The position numbers were made by a program, and so were the translations under genes. Below the pieces are notes generated by a model that was not told where the DNA came from, searched no databases, and saw only the letters and a list, made by a program, of their open reading frames with translations. From Aldrovandia affinis (Eukaryota; Chordata; Actinopteri; Notacanthiformes; Halosauridae): a DNA stretch of 64,000 bases. The first letter of the stretch is position 1, and each line of letters starts with the position of its first letter. Shown here piece by piece: positions 22,719 through 33,912 of the stretch. Location of the stretch: positions 395,501-459,500 of the forward strand of contig JAINUG010000196.1 of assembly GCA_029706075.1 (NCBI GenBank), written 5' to 3'.

Positions 22719-22729
22719 GGGGGGGGTAC

Positions 22730-23654
22730 TGTCACGGTTCCACGTATTTCATGCCATGTTTTATGTTTCATTCATGTCACGTTTCATTTCATGTCATGTC
22801 TTGATTCTGTTTTCATGTTACGTTTCTGTTCATAGTTAAAGCATACACGTTTTCATGTTTCCGCAAATCTTGCGTTCATGCTTTCTCTCTCTCTTGCTGT
22901 CACTTACGTTTCCTTATTGTTTCCCCTCCTTGTCTGATTTACTAATTTACTAATTTACTAATGATTAGATAGGTTTATTGTTTCTGCTAGCACGATTGGC
23001 AATTTAGTAACTCTAATTGCCAACGTGCTGGAGATGTACTCATTACTAACTCACTAACCATGTGTATTCATGTTTCCTTTCGTTTCTAGTTCATGTCAAT
23101 TTACTAATCTACTAACGCTAGGTCAGGATAGGATAATTACTAACAACGACTAATTATCTTGTTACCTTGTCATGCTCTCCTCAGCTGTTTTCTGTTTCGC
23201 TCTGTTCTCAAGCTAAGTGTCTGCACCTGTCTACACCTCCATATAAGCTCAGTGTTTTTGTCACGTCCTTGCGAAATTGTTGCCTATATCTCTATAGCAC
23301 CTTTGAGCATTACCCAAGTCTGATTTCTTTGTTACGATCCAAGCCTGTTTTCTGACCATTGTTACTGCCTGCCGTTTTGTTACCACTGCCTGTTTAGACC
23401 ACGAGTTTTTGCCTGCTGTCTTTTGTGCCTTTGCCCCGCGGAGCAGACTTCGGTCTTGACTCTTGCACCGTCCCTGACTACGAGCCTGCCTACCGTCCTC
23501 CTGTACCTCTGCCCCGCTGACAGCTACTCTGGTTTATTTTGATTCTTTGCATGGTTTACCGAGTTCGAGACTGCCTTCTCCCTCGGTACTGTATTTTGGT
23601 TATTGGCTTGATTTTTCGGTGCATTTCGGGTCCAACCCTCACGTACCCGTCTCA
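22730..23654 (+). repeat. 3' LTR, 925 bp
   Basis: Starts TGTCACGGTTCC and ends ACCCGTCTCA, followed by the target duplication GAATG. A polypurine tract AGGGGGGGGG (22717-22726), overlapping the stop codon of pol, lies just upstream, as needed to prime plus-strand DNA. Confidence 0.9.
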
Positions 23655-23659
23655 GAATG

Positions 23660-24099
23660 AGCATCCATCTCGGAAATGCATGTGATCAATCACTCCCTTC
23701 TTCTGATTTGGCTGCCGATGTGAGGACAGAATGATCACATAGTAATTAGTAACCTAAAAGAGTCAAACAACAACAATGGGAAAAGAAAGAAAAAAAGGTG
23801 GGAAGAATATGGGGAAATTGGGATGTGGGATGGTGCAATGGTTGGTGTAAATGGTAGGAACAATGCAATGGTGGGCTAGTGCACTATCAATTCAAAATTA
23901 TCATCCAGGAGCTCTTAATTTCGGATTCACTATAAGTTTGAAAAGTAACTTTCTATTATTACTCACTTTCTCTGAACGATTCAACAAGTGCAATAGGTAG
24001 CATTTTATGCACTTTAATGCATTTTACAATTAAAATGTCTGTCAGTCAGATTTATATATCTATTGTATCTATCTATTTACACCCCCACACACACAAACA
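23660..24099. other. No recognised feature
   Basis: AT-rich with a G/A-rich patch near 23770-23880. No domain or bounded repeat. Confidence 0.4.
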
Positions 24100-24755
24100 T
24101 ATATAAACATTTTCCAGTTTTTACTGAAATTTAAGCAGTTCAAGTCCAGTGAATATTCTGAAATGGTATAAAGGTAATCGGTAAACTGCCAGAGGTTAAA
24201 ATAAAAAGTTTAGGTTACCAAAAACTGAAAAATAATGTACATTTTTTGGCAGTGAGTAGTTTCCTACATCATCAAAAGGCACTTGGAAACTGGAGGAAAC
24301 TCTGACAGAAAGAGGTCTGACAGACCCAAAGCCACAATAAAATCAGAAGACAAGTTTCTGAGAGTCAACAGCTTGCATGATAGGCGACTCACAGGACAAC
24401 AGCTTCAAGCACAGCTTAACACTGGTCGAAGTAAGGAAGTCTCAGTTTCAACTGTGAAGAGAAGACTTCGAGCTGCAGGTTTGACAGGTCGAGTGGCAGT
24501 AAGAAAGCCATTGCTAAGATGGTAAAATAAGAAAAAGAAGCTTGCCTGGGCCATGAAGCACCGCCAGTGGACTACTGAAGACTGGAAGAAGGTCTTATGG
24601 ACCGATGAATACAAATTTGAAATCTTCAGTTCATCACGCAGGGTTTTTGTATGCCGTCGAGTAGGCGAAAGGATGGTTCCTCAGTGTGTGACACCAGCTG
24701 TCAAACATGGAAGAGGAAGCGTGATGGTCTGGGGCTCTTTTGCTGGATCCAGTCA
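24100..24755 (+). pseudogene. Tc1-like transposase fragment
   Basis: A continuous frame carries VSYIIKRHLETGGNS, then SVSTVKRRLRAAGLTGRVAV, an in-frame TAA at 24523-24525, then AMKHRQWTTEDWKKVLWTDE (the first catalytic Asp), and TPAVKHGRGSVMVWGSFAGS, where homology stops near 24755. The N-terminal helix-turn-helix start and the second and third catalytic residues (DND and the PDLNPIE motif) are missing. Tc1 transposases cut and paste at TA. This fragment is dead. Upstream AT-rich sequence from 24100 is probably the element's own 5' region. Confidence 0.8.
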
Positions 24756-24929
24756 TTTGAGTCAGTTTCTTGTACCCTGTTTTTCTTTCATGCATTTTTA
24801 TCCTCCAACCACATACTGTCGTCTAAGACAAATATTCAATCTGCAGTCTGATCTGTTCGATTAATTTCAATTTCAGCAACTAAATTAATCGGTCCCTTTT
24901 GGGGGCTGGGCACTTAGCTGGTAGGTAGA

Positions 24930-25450
24930 GCAGCTCAGTTTTGGGAAGATTGCGTTGGAGATGTCAACTGATCATTCAACTTGATATGTTATCAAGCCAT
25001 GCTTTGATACAGAAGAAATGAAGAAACATGCTCATGGAAAGGAGAGGAAAAGCTGAGTATCATCTGCATAGCAGTGTAGGAGAAACCATGTGAGGACATT
25101 ATTGAGCCAAGAAATGTTGTATACAAGGATAATAGGAGGGGACTAGGGATGGATCCCATCTATGACAGGTCACCTGGTAAGAGCGGGTTAGTCAATTTCT
25201 TTCTGTTTTGTTTGAATGACTGGTCTTGAAACCAGACTGATTAGGGTAAAGTAGGTCATATTGAGTCAGGTAGCATATCAGCTGGTGTGATACATCCCAT
25301 TCAAGGATTTTAGAAAGGAAAGTAAGGAGGGATGCTGGTCGGTAGTTTTGGACTGCAGAGGTCCATGTTTGTTCTTTTTCAAGTAAGGTTGTGACTCAAG
25401 CCTTCTTAAATTCACTGGGGACAAAGCCAGTGGTCAGTTGACCAGGAATT
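24930..25450 (-). mobile_element. Diverged L2-type LINE fragment, RT region
   Basis: Minus-strand translation gives NYRPASLLTFLSKILEWD and DLLYPNQSGFKTSHSNKTE, then after a deletion a segment equivalent to the YADD region of the L2 copies (LLSLYTTFLGSIMSSHGFSY). It is older than the plus-strand L2 at 28626. The copy is split at 25451-27634 by another LINE and may continue to about 27780. Confidence 0.6.
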
Positions 25451-25462
25451 AGTGCCGGTGTG

Positions 25463-27622
25463 TTATCCCTGGTTGGGATGAAGAATGCTGCCAGCTCCTG
25501 CACGACCACCAGCAGGCTAGCTCGAGGGAAGAGGTGGACGTGACGGCATCGGCGCTTCTCCAGAAGTTGGATGCCACCCGTAAGGCTAGATGGACTGAAA
25601 TCGTCGAGTCAGTCGATTTTACCCACTCCAGCCGCAAAGCGTGGCAAACCATCAACCAGCTGACTGGTAGAAAAACAACACCCCCTTCATGTCCAGTGAC
25701 AGCAGATGCCATCGCGTCCCAGCTCCTCAAGAATGGCCAGTTCCCTGGAGCAGACAAGAACTTCGCCCGCCTGACATCGCGAGAGGTTTCTTCCCTCTCC
25801 AGGGCAGCTAGTGTCAACGCCAACCTTTCAGGAGACTTCACAACAGCTGAGCTCGGAGAGGCCATTGGCAGGCTGAAGCAAGGCAAGTCACCAGGACACG
25901 ATAACATCCACCCAGAGTTTGTGATCCACCAGAGTGCAACTACATCTGCCTGGCTCTGTGCGTTCCTCTCGTCCTGCCTCAGGAGGTCCAAGCTCCCTAA
26001 GACCTGGCGCCGTGCGTCTGTCATAGCCCTGCTGAAGCCTAACAAACCTGCAGATGACCCCAAGGCCTACAGACCCATCTCGTTGCTCTGCGTCCCATTT
26101 AAGATTCTGGAGAGGATGATCCTCAGCCGCATTGAGCCAGTTGTGGACCCACAACTCCCGAGGGAACAGGCTGGTTTCCGTCGGGGCAGGTCGACAGTAG
26201 ACCAGGTCACACTGCTCACGCAGGACATTGAAGACAGCTTCCAGGCCAACGAGAAAGCTGGGGTTGTGCTACTGGACCTGACAACCGCGTATGACACCAT
26301 CTGGCACCGCGGACTCCACCTCAAGCTTCTGAGGACCATTCCAGATCGCCATATGGTGAACTTCATGATGGAAATGCTGTCAAACCGCAGCTTCATCTTA
26401 CGGACCAGCGATGGTCAGCGAAGCAGGCTCAGAAGATTGAGGAATGGAGTCCCTCAGGGCTCTGTCCTTTCCCCCGATGCTGTTTAACATCTACATCTAC
26501 GACCTACCGGAGACAGCATCGAGGAAATATGGGTACGCAGATGACCTGGCCATTATGCTGCGACGACCAACCTGGAAGGCGATGGAGGATGGTCTTAACC
26601 AGGACATGGGAATCTTGGTTACCTACCTCCGCAGGTGGCGCCTGCAGCTCAGTACAGGGAAGACGGTGTCGGCGGCATACCACCTCTACAACCGAGAGGC
26701 AAAAAGGGAAATGAATGTGTGTGTTGACAACAAGCGCCTGGAGTTCCAGCAAGCCCCAAAATACCTCGGGGTACGCTTGGACAGAACACTGTCCTTCAAC
26801 CAACACCTTGAAGACGTGAAGGCCAAGGTGACATCAAGGGTCTCACTCATCCGACGTCTTGCTGATACGACCTGGGGAGCATCTGCCAACACACTACAAT
26901 TTCCACCCAAGCCCTGGTCTTCTCTGCAGCTGAATACTGCGCCCCAGCCTGGTGTAGGAGCCCGCATGTCAAAAAGGTAGACACCGTAATTAACAACTCT
27001 CTCCGGACCATAACTGGCTGCCTGAAGCCCACTCCAGTGTCCTACCTCCCAGTCTTGGCAGGAATTGCCCGGCCAGCCTCCGACGAGAGGCTGCAACCCT
27101 CAAGCTAGCAAGGAAAGCCCAGATACACGACTGGCATATCCTGCACAACGCTACAGTGGATACAAAGCCCCCAAACAGACTTAAGTCCCGCCACCCTTAC
27201 AACAAGGCGGCACAAGAGATGCTCCGCTCCATCCCGGAGGACTTGTCCACAAACGCATGGCTGGCAGCATCTTGGAAGCAGGAGTGGGAGTCTGCTGGGC
27301 CCTCCCGTATCCACCGCTACATCTGGGACCCGGGAGAAGGCGTTGAAGGAGAGGACCTACCACGCCGGCAATGGACCCTACTAAACCGCCTGCGCACTGG
27401 AGTCGGCTGCTTCAAATCAGCCATGATGAAGTGGGGCTTGGCAGACAGTGCAGCATGCGAGTGCGGCGAGCCTGAGCAGTCTGCAGAGCACATCATTAAC
27501 ACCTGCCCCCTGTACAGACCACCTTCGGAGGCCAACCTCTTCCAAGTGGGACCAGAGACAAGGGCGTGGCTACACGATACTGAGTTGGACATTTGAGGAT
27601 GATACACGAAAGAAGAAGAAGA
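25463..27622 (+). mobile_element. Jockey-like non-LTR retrotransposon, 5'-truncated, 12-bp target duplication
   Basis: Flanked by exact AGTGCCGGTGTG at 25451-25462 and 27623-27634. The body is an ORF2 RT with a Cys-rich C-terminal end, and the 3' tail is an AAG repeat (GAAAGAAGAAGAAG). The insertion lies within the older L2-like fragment. A second 156-bp 3' copy is at 40421-40576 on the minus strand. Confidence 0.85.
25476..27596 (+). pseudogene. Jockey-like LINE ORF2 remnant, three or more frameshifts
   Basis: Coding similarity begins upstream of 25534 (WDEECCQLLHDHQQ). RT motifs in order are KQGKSPGHDNIHPEF, TWRRASVIALLKPNKP, YRPISLLCVPFKILERMI, REQAGFRRGRSTVDQ, LLDLTTAYDTIWHRG and [12 protein letters not shown] one-base insertion in a C run near 26470 shifts to a frame holding LFNIYIYDLPET and the catalytic KYGYADDLAI. 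Further shifts near 26905 and 27090 precede a C-terminal domain with RLRTGVGCFKSAMMKWGL and the Cys/His cluster CECGEPEQSAEHIINTC, ending DTELDI. The endonuclease is missing by 5' truncation. The clade call is from memory of similar RTs. Confidence 0.82.
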
Positions 27623-27634
27623 AGTGCCGGTGTG

Positions 27635-27926
27635 GAGGTGTGTACCTGCAATAGGAGAGTGGGGACAGGGTGAAGCGGGCACTTGTTTGTCGCTTGCCTG
27701 TTAGGATTGATTTTGATTTGCAGATATGAAGCCTTAGCAGATGCGACTGCAGAGAAAATATGAAGAGAAGACACTGGTAAGCAGCCAGGTAAGATGTTTG
27801 GTTTGATTTTTTCCCAGCTTCCTAATGCAGATCACAGTCTAGCCCTGTCTGCATGTAGTGCATTGACTAGACATGGGTTGGAGGAGGATGGTCTAGCAAT
27901 TTGCGATGCCAGAGGATAGAATCAGT
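27635..27926. other. Probable continuation of the older L2-like fragment
   Basis: Follows the right target duplication of the inserted LINE. No clear coding similarity. By position it should be the other half of the 24930-25450 fragment. Confidence 0.35.
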
Positions 27927-28625
27927 CAGTGTGCATCTGACCACGGTAAGAGTATCTTGTTGCGTTCCAGTCCGTGTTAGTTACCCGGCGTTAAGACTTC
28001 GCGTGTAGTTCTGCGTTCTCTGCCTGTTCGCACCCGTTGAAGGAGCAGGTCTCGTTACTTTGTTAGTCTAATTAGTAGCTTGTTGCTTTTGTTCCACGGT
28101 TTATTAGTTGATTACTAGCTTCAGTCGCTGCTTAGAAGATTTAGTTCAAAGTTTGATTGATACTTAGCGTTTCAACCAGTTTTGATTAACAGGCTTAGCA
28201 CCCGTGTTTGCAGTTGATTAATGTAAGGAATTGGTAATTAGTCTCTATTGTTGTCAGGGAGGATTTAAGCGCGTTATCGGCTGAATCTTATCAGTGTGCA
28301 TCTGACCACGGTAAGAGTATCTTGTTGCGTTCCAGTCCGTGTTGGTTACCCGGCGCAGACTTCGCGTGTAGTTCTGCGTTCTCTGCCTGTTCGCACCCGT
28401 TGAAGGAGCAGGTCTCGTTACTTTGTTAGTCTAATTAGTAGCTTGTTGCTTTTGTTCCACGGTTTATTAGTTGATTACTAGCTTCAGTCGCTGCTTAGAA
28501 GATTTAGTTCAAAGTTTGATTGATACTTAGCGTTTTCAACCAGTTTTGATTAACAGGCTTAGCACCCGTGTTTGCAGTTGATTAATGTAAGGAATTGGTA
28601 ATTAGTCTCTATTGTTGTCAGGGGC
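27927..28625 (+). repeat. Two tandem 5' units (period 365 bp) ahead of the L2 LINE
   Basis: CAGTGTGCATCTGACCACGG begins at 27927 and again at 28292. About 330 bp is shared with only a few differences (for example GGCGTTAAGACTTCG versus GGCGCAGACTTCG). Unit 1 ends with GGATTTAAGCGCG, unit 2 with CATATAAGCAATC, both TATA-like. They sit directly upstream of the plus-strand L2 body, like promoter monomers. Confidence 0.8.
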
Positions 28626-31600
28626 ATTCGCCACATATAAGCAATCATAGTTGTGGATAGCGGCAGCTTTTCGCGGCAGCCTCACCTTCCTAGCCTCACC
28701 GAACGAAGACTCGGCGGACAAAGACAAAGGAGTCTACCTGCAGGAGTCCACCAAGGGGGCCAGCTAGGAGAGTGCCGCAAGGTAAGTATCATAGTTTTGT
28801 ATCTCCCTGTTGTACTTCCTCTGCATCTAACACTACATGCTTCCTCCCTATCCCAGTCCATGTCTCCTCTTCTAGATTGCCTAGAAGGAGAGATTCTACC
28901 CACACCCGTAATCTGTCCAACCTCATCCACCCTCCTAGATCTCCCGGTGTTGACGTGGTGGTAGCTGGCGGACTATGGAACTGCCAGTCCGCTGTCCGGA
29001 AGGCCGATTTCATCTCGGCCCAGGCCTCACTACTCTCCCTGCAGTTCCTGGCGCTTACGGAGACCTGGATCACTCCTCAAAACACGGCCACCCCTGCTGC
29101 TCTCTCTGCCGCCTACACCTTCTCCCACACTCCACGACCCTCAGGTAGAGGTGGAGGGACAGGTATACTGATCTCCCCCTGTGGAGATTTGGTATTGTTC
29201 CTCTTCCTCACTTCTCCCCTCCTCCTTTGAATTTCATGCTGTCACTGTCACTGTTCCATGTAAACTGCACATCATTGTTCTTTACCGCCCTCCAGGTCCA
29301 CTGGGGAGTTTCCTAGACGAGATGGATGCCCTACTCAGTGCCTTCCCTGAGGATGGCACTCCCGTCTTACTCCCTCGGGACTTCAACCTGCAGCTAGAGT
29401 CCTCCCAGGCCTCTGCATTCCTCCCCTGCTTCAGTCCTTTGACTTCACCATGGCTGAATCCCCATCCACCCACAAGGCCGGTAACCAACTGACCTGGTCT
29501 TCACCAGGAACTGTGCCTCACCCAACATTACGGTATCGCCTCTACATGTGTCTGACCATTCCTTTCTGTCCTTCCTCCCTCCCCTCCCCTCTGTCCCTAC
29601 ACCATCTTCACCTGCTCCCACTGTCCTTGTCCGTCGCAACCTCCGCACTCTCTCACCCGCTGCCCTGTCAGCTACTGTCCTATCTTCCCTTCCCCTACTG
29701 ATGCCTTTCTCTCAGCTACCTGCTGAAGTAGCATCATCCACCCTACTTTCTCTCTCTCCTCCTCCTTTGACTTACTCTGTCCTCTATCCGCTAAACCCGC
29801 CGTCTCCGCCCCCGCCCCCTGGCTAACCGATTCCATTCGGGCTAACCGACTGAAGCTGCGTGCGGCAGAAAGGAAATGGAGAAAATCCAAATCCCCTGCA
29901 GCTCTGTCTGACTTCCACACACTCCTGGCTTCCTTCTCCGCTAACCTCTCCTCTGCTAAGTCTGCATTTTTCCTTTCTAAAATTCAATCTTCTGTTTCCA
30001 ACCCACGTAAACTCTATGCTACGTTTTCCTCTCTCCTCACCCCTCCTCCCCCCCACCCTCCTCTATAACCGCTGATGACTTCTCATCCTTCTTTCACGAG
30101 AAGGTTGAGGTCATTCGCAACTCCTTCCCCCAACCTCTCCTCTCCCATCCCGCTACCTAAACCTCCCACTCCTCTGTCCTCCTTCTCACCCCTCCCTGAC
30201 TCTGACATCCTTCAACTTGTTCTCTCCCACCGTCCCACCACCTGCCCTCTTGATCCCATTCCTTCCCCCCTCTTCCAGTCCATTGCTATGGACATCCTCC
30301 CCTTTGTCTCTAATGTCATTAACTCCTCTCTGTCCTCTGGCTCTGTCCCCTCCTCCCTCAAATGCGCTCAGGTTGTCCCCTCCTCAAAAACCCTCTCTGA
30401 ATCCTGCTGTCATCTCTAACTACCGACCTGTCTCTCTCCTCCCATTCCTCTCCAAAACGTTAGAGCGGGCTGTCTATAATCAACTGTCTGCTCATCTCTC
30501 ACAGAACGACCTGCTTGATCCTAACCAATCTGGGTTCAGAGCAGGCCACTCCACAGAGACTGCTCTCTCCTTGCGGTCACAGAGGCTCTTCACATCGCTA
30601 AGTCCCGATCCCTTAGCTCCGTCCTCCTTCTCCTCGACCTGTCGGCGGCATTCGACACCGTGGACCACCGGATCCTGCTCTCATCTCTCGTCGAGATGGG
30701 AATCTCTGGATCTGTGTTGACATGGTTTGAGTCCTACCTGGCTGACCGGTCCTACCAGGTGGCCTGGAGAGGATCCCTCTCCTCTCCCGCACCCTCTCTA
30801 CCGGTGTCCCGCAGGGCTCGGTGCTAGGCCCTGTCCTATTTTCTCTGTACACCAAGTCACTTGGTTCTGTTATTTCTGCTCATGGTTTTTCCTATCACTG
30901 TTATGCTGATGACACTCAACTGTTTCTCTCCTTCCTCCATCTGATACCCAGGTCCCGGCACGGATCTCTGCATGCCTGGCTGACATCTCCGCATGGATGT
31001 CCACCCACCACCTGAAGCTGAACCTGGGGAAGACAGAGCTGCTCTTCCTCCCAGCGAAGGGGCTCCCGATGATTGATGCATCAATCACCGTGGAAGGCTC
31101 CATAGTGTCTCTTTCCCAGTCTGCCAGGAGTCTTGGGGTAACCCTGGACAACCAGCTGTGCTTTGGGCCATATTGCAGCGATCACTCGGACCTGCCGTTT
31201 CTCCCTCCACAACATCCGGAGGATCCAACCGTTCCTCACCCAAGAGGCCACTCAACTCCTGGTCCAGGCCCTGGTGATCTCACGTCTGGACTACTGCAAC
31301 TCCTTGCTGGCAGGCCTTCCGGCCTGTGCCATCAAGCCACTACAATTCATGCAGAATGCTGCTCAGGTCTGGTGTATAACCAACCCAAGTTCACGCATTT
31401 CACCCCTCTACTCACCTCTTTGCACTGGCTCCCTATCGCAGCACACATTACATTTAAATCAATGGTGCTGGCTTATCAAGCTGGTAGAGGAACTTCTCCC
31501 TCCTACCTCCAGACACTCATCACACCCTACACCATAGCCAGACCCCTCCGCTCTGCCTCCTCTGGCAAACTGACTGTCCCATGCCTCCGGGCGCCTGACA

Positions 31601-31985
31601 GCCGCTCCTCGCGGTCTCGCCTCTTCTCTGTCCTGACCCCTTGGTAGTGGAATGATCTTCCACACTCAGGCAGGACCGTGGAATCACTGGCCATCTTCCA
31701 CAAGACACTCAAAACCTACCTCTTCAGACTCCACTCCAAGACACTGCTTTCATGTTTAATGCTGCATTTTGTAATATGTATCTATGTTGATGACAGTCAA
31801 CAGTCAGTTTTTTGAACTTTTCTTTCCCTGTTTTACAGGTATGGCATGCAGCTGCCAACAATTATGTCTATTACTGTATTACTACAGTGATCTCTTGTGC
31901 GGACCATGATTGATCTTACCATATATTAATGCACATCTTGTACGCCAATCTGGATAAGATCGTCTGCTAAATGCCAAAATGTAAA
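28626..31985 (+). mobile_element. L2-type LINE
   Basis: A 5' leader (28626-28860) is followed by an endonuclease-RT ORF2 and a 3' end with GATAAGATCGTCTGCTAAATG at about 31955-31975, ending in a short AATGTAAAT tail. The same tail ends all L2 fragments here and the tRNA SINEs. Coding is broken by many indels. Confidence 0.85.
28850..31735 (+). pseudogene. L2 ORF2 remnant: endonuclease and reverse transcriptase
   Basis: The endonuclease part has GGLWNCQSAVRKADFIS, FLALTETWITPQNTATP, RGGGTGILISP, VLYRPPGPLGSFLDEMD and a degenerate GDFN motif (PRDFNLQ, near 29370). The RT part has NYRPVSLLPFLSKTLERA, DPNQSGFRAGHSTETAL, LLLDLSAAFDTVDHRILL, then the catalytic [15 protein letters not shown] near 30890-30930. 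After it come [31 protein letters not shown] and [12 protein letters not shown]. The C-terminal end reads SLHWLPIAAHITFKSMVL and TPYTIARPLRSASSGKL. At least seven frame changes are needed. In intact L2 this protein nicks target DNA and copies the LINE RNA, and SINEs with the same tail would use it. Confidence 0.85.
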
Positions 31986-33332
31986 TTGGGTGGAAAAATC
32001 TGAAACAAATTCCAAAGAAAAAAGAATTATTCACACCTGTTTTCAGTACTCACACAGATTGAGCTATTCATGTAGGGGATATTTATTGAACAGTGTGTGT
32101 GTGTCTGTGTGCGCATGCATGCATGTTTGTGCAGGAAAAGGGGATGAGGATTTATAAACTAGTCTTATTCAAATCTAAACACATTGTATACTGTGTGACC
32201 TTGCAAGGATGGCACTACTGAGTTGTCTTCTTTAGCACGGTGAACATGTTGGGGGGATCTCTGACCATTCCTCCATACAGTATCTTTAAAAATACTGTTT
32301 TGATGGATTTGTCATATTTCACAAACATTATGGGCACTTGTTGGTTTTATTTCTGCAAAGTTGTTACCCACGTTGTCAGGTGCCCTTTAACTCTAATACT
32401 CTGTATTAAGGACACAGCACCATGTGGGCAGATTGCATCTTGGCCTGAGTCTGTAATTGCAGTGCTAATTCCAGTGTTGCCAAACACATAATGTCATGTA
32501 AGAGTAATGAGTAATGGATAGTAGTGGATTGCCTTCACTGTATGTAGTGCCTTATATAAGTCAGTGTATAGCACCCATCTGAAATAGACTACTAAAACAT
32601 ATTTGACTTAAACTTAAATTAAGAGTGGCATTGCAGAATTGGGGTTTTGTTATGATTGCACTGATTTTAGTGACTTTTGGCTTGCTGTGATCTCAAGTGA
32701 TATCAGTGAAAAAGGGAACTTTACAGCGCAGATGGTTTTGAACCTAGACCAGGATATGATGCCAGAAGGCTTCACCGCCCCTTTTTCAGGGAACATTCAG
32801 ATTTTTTCCTGACAAGAAAACAAATAACAGCCAGGTGAAGTGGGGGAGATAAACTTATGCTGTCTCTTACCTACCACTAGGCCTAAAATACTTGGCACCA
32901 ATTGCCACATGTTCCAAAAGTACAGGAAAAAAACCTTTTAGAAAATAAATACCCATTATTAACATACTTTTTGCAGCTATCTTGCAGCATACTTTTTGCA
33001 GCTACTTTTTGCAGATGGATTCTAAATATACATTTTTATTTAATAAAATGTATGCTCCTTTAAATTTCTCAACAGCTCAAACTGATTTTATCTTGTTAAC
33101 TTAACTTAAGAGCTATTTCTTTCTTTCTCTTAACAGGAAACAGCTAGCTTTCCGCTGACTGTTATCACACTGAAACAGCGTTACAGAGATGAATGGCAAC
33201 ATTATGACTTGAAAAAGCCTGACATATTTTCAGCCAGTGGTGGAAAAATCTCTTCAAAATGTTTTAGCTCCATTCTATATTGCAATAGGAAATACGTATA
33301 TGCTTGAGATTGAGCTGTTAATGTGTGTTTGT
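31986..33332. other. Mostly no recognised feature; first copy of a 120-bp duplicated segment
   Basis: 32068-32195 reappears at 33333-33455 (see the repeat entry). The rest shows no domain or bounded element. Confidence 0.4.
32068..32195 (+). repeat. Copy 1 of a 120-bp local duplication
   Basis: GTAGGGGATATTTATTGAAC through a GT-rich stretch to AACACATTGTATA. It shares long runs such as GTGCAGGAAAAGGGGATGAG with 33333-33455. Confidence 0.75.
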
Positions 33333-33455
33333 TTTTGTAGGGGATATTAATTGAACAGTGTGTGAGTGTGTGTGTCTCTGTGTGTGCATGCATACATGTT
33401 TGTGCAGGAAAAGGGGATGAGGATTTAGAAACTAGTCTTGTACAATCTAAACACA
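33333..33455 (+). repeat. Copy 2 of a 120-bp local duplication
   Basis: Same order of blocks as 32068-32195, with small differences in the GT-rich part. It is followed at once by an L2 tail. Confidence 0.75.
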
Positions 33456-33515
33456 TTGTATTACATTACAGGCATTTGGCAGATGCTCTTATCCAGAGCG
33501 ACGTACATGTATGCC
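33456..33515 (-). mobile_element. L2 3' tail fragment
   Basis: GGCATTTGGCAGATGCTCTT followed by ATCCAGAGCGAC is the reverse complement of the L2 3' end. Confidence 0.6.
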
Positions 33516-33689
33516 GTGTGAACCAATTTCTATCTCCATTTTCTTTCTTCCAATATGGAACAAGCAATTGTATTCGTCGGGCCATCTCATTACCGCAACA
33601 TCCTCTGCCAATTGAGGAGAGCACAGACAAACCCGCATTCTCAGCTAAAGAGATTTCTGCCTGCCGCTGTTCCTTGACACTGCAGTCCA

Positions 33690-33912
33690 CCAGCTTAGCT
33701 GTGCAGCAATTGTGATGGAGGAGTTCATGGTTGCAGGCAGACTGCAAGTGCCTGATCAACCCCAATGAATTTGCTATGACCAATTAAGTGCGATTCTGCA
33801 GGGCTGCCGGCCCCAGTCAGGACTGGCATGGTCAGGATTCAATTCCAGGCTATAGGGCGCTGATTACACTGAAAACCAATGCTTTAGCAGGACGTGCCAC
33901 CCGACAACCCTG
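33690..33912 (-). mobile_element. tRNA-like SINE
   Basis: The minus strand reads GTCGGGTGGCACGTCCTGCT at the head, then GGAATTGAATCC as a box B-like block and CCAGTCCTGACTGGGGCC in the body. It matches the layout of the SINEs at 18338 and 54345. Confidence 0.5.

Larger units (their letters stand above)
19338..23654 (+). mobile_element. Ty3/Gypsy chromovirus copy with internal deletion, 5-bp target duplication GAATG
   Basis: The left LTR start TGTCACGG is at 19338 and the right LTR is 22730-23654, ending GTCTCA. GAATG flanks both sides (19333-19337 and 23655-23659), so both outer ends are original. Inside are RT, RNase H, integrase and chromodomain. The 3' part of the left LTR, the primer site, gag and protease are gone, and LTR sequence joins RT directly near 19837. 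The chromodomain places it among vertebrate chromoviruses, possibly close to sushi-type elements. Confidence 0.9.

Noticed and set aside
25449..26063. 204-residue minus-strand frame opposite the LINE RT
   Set aside because: Shadow of the RT coding strand.
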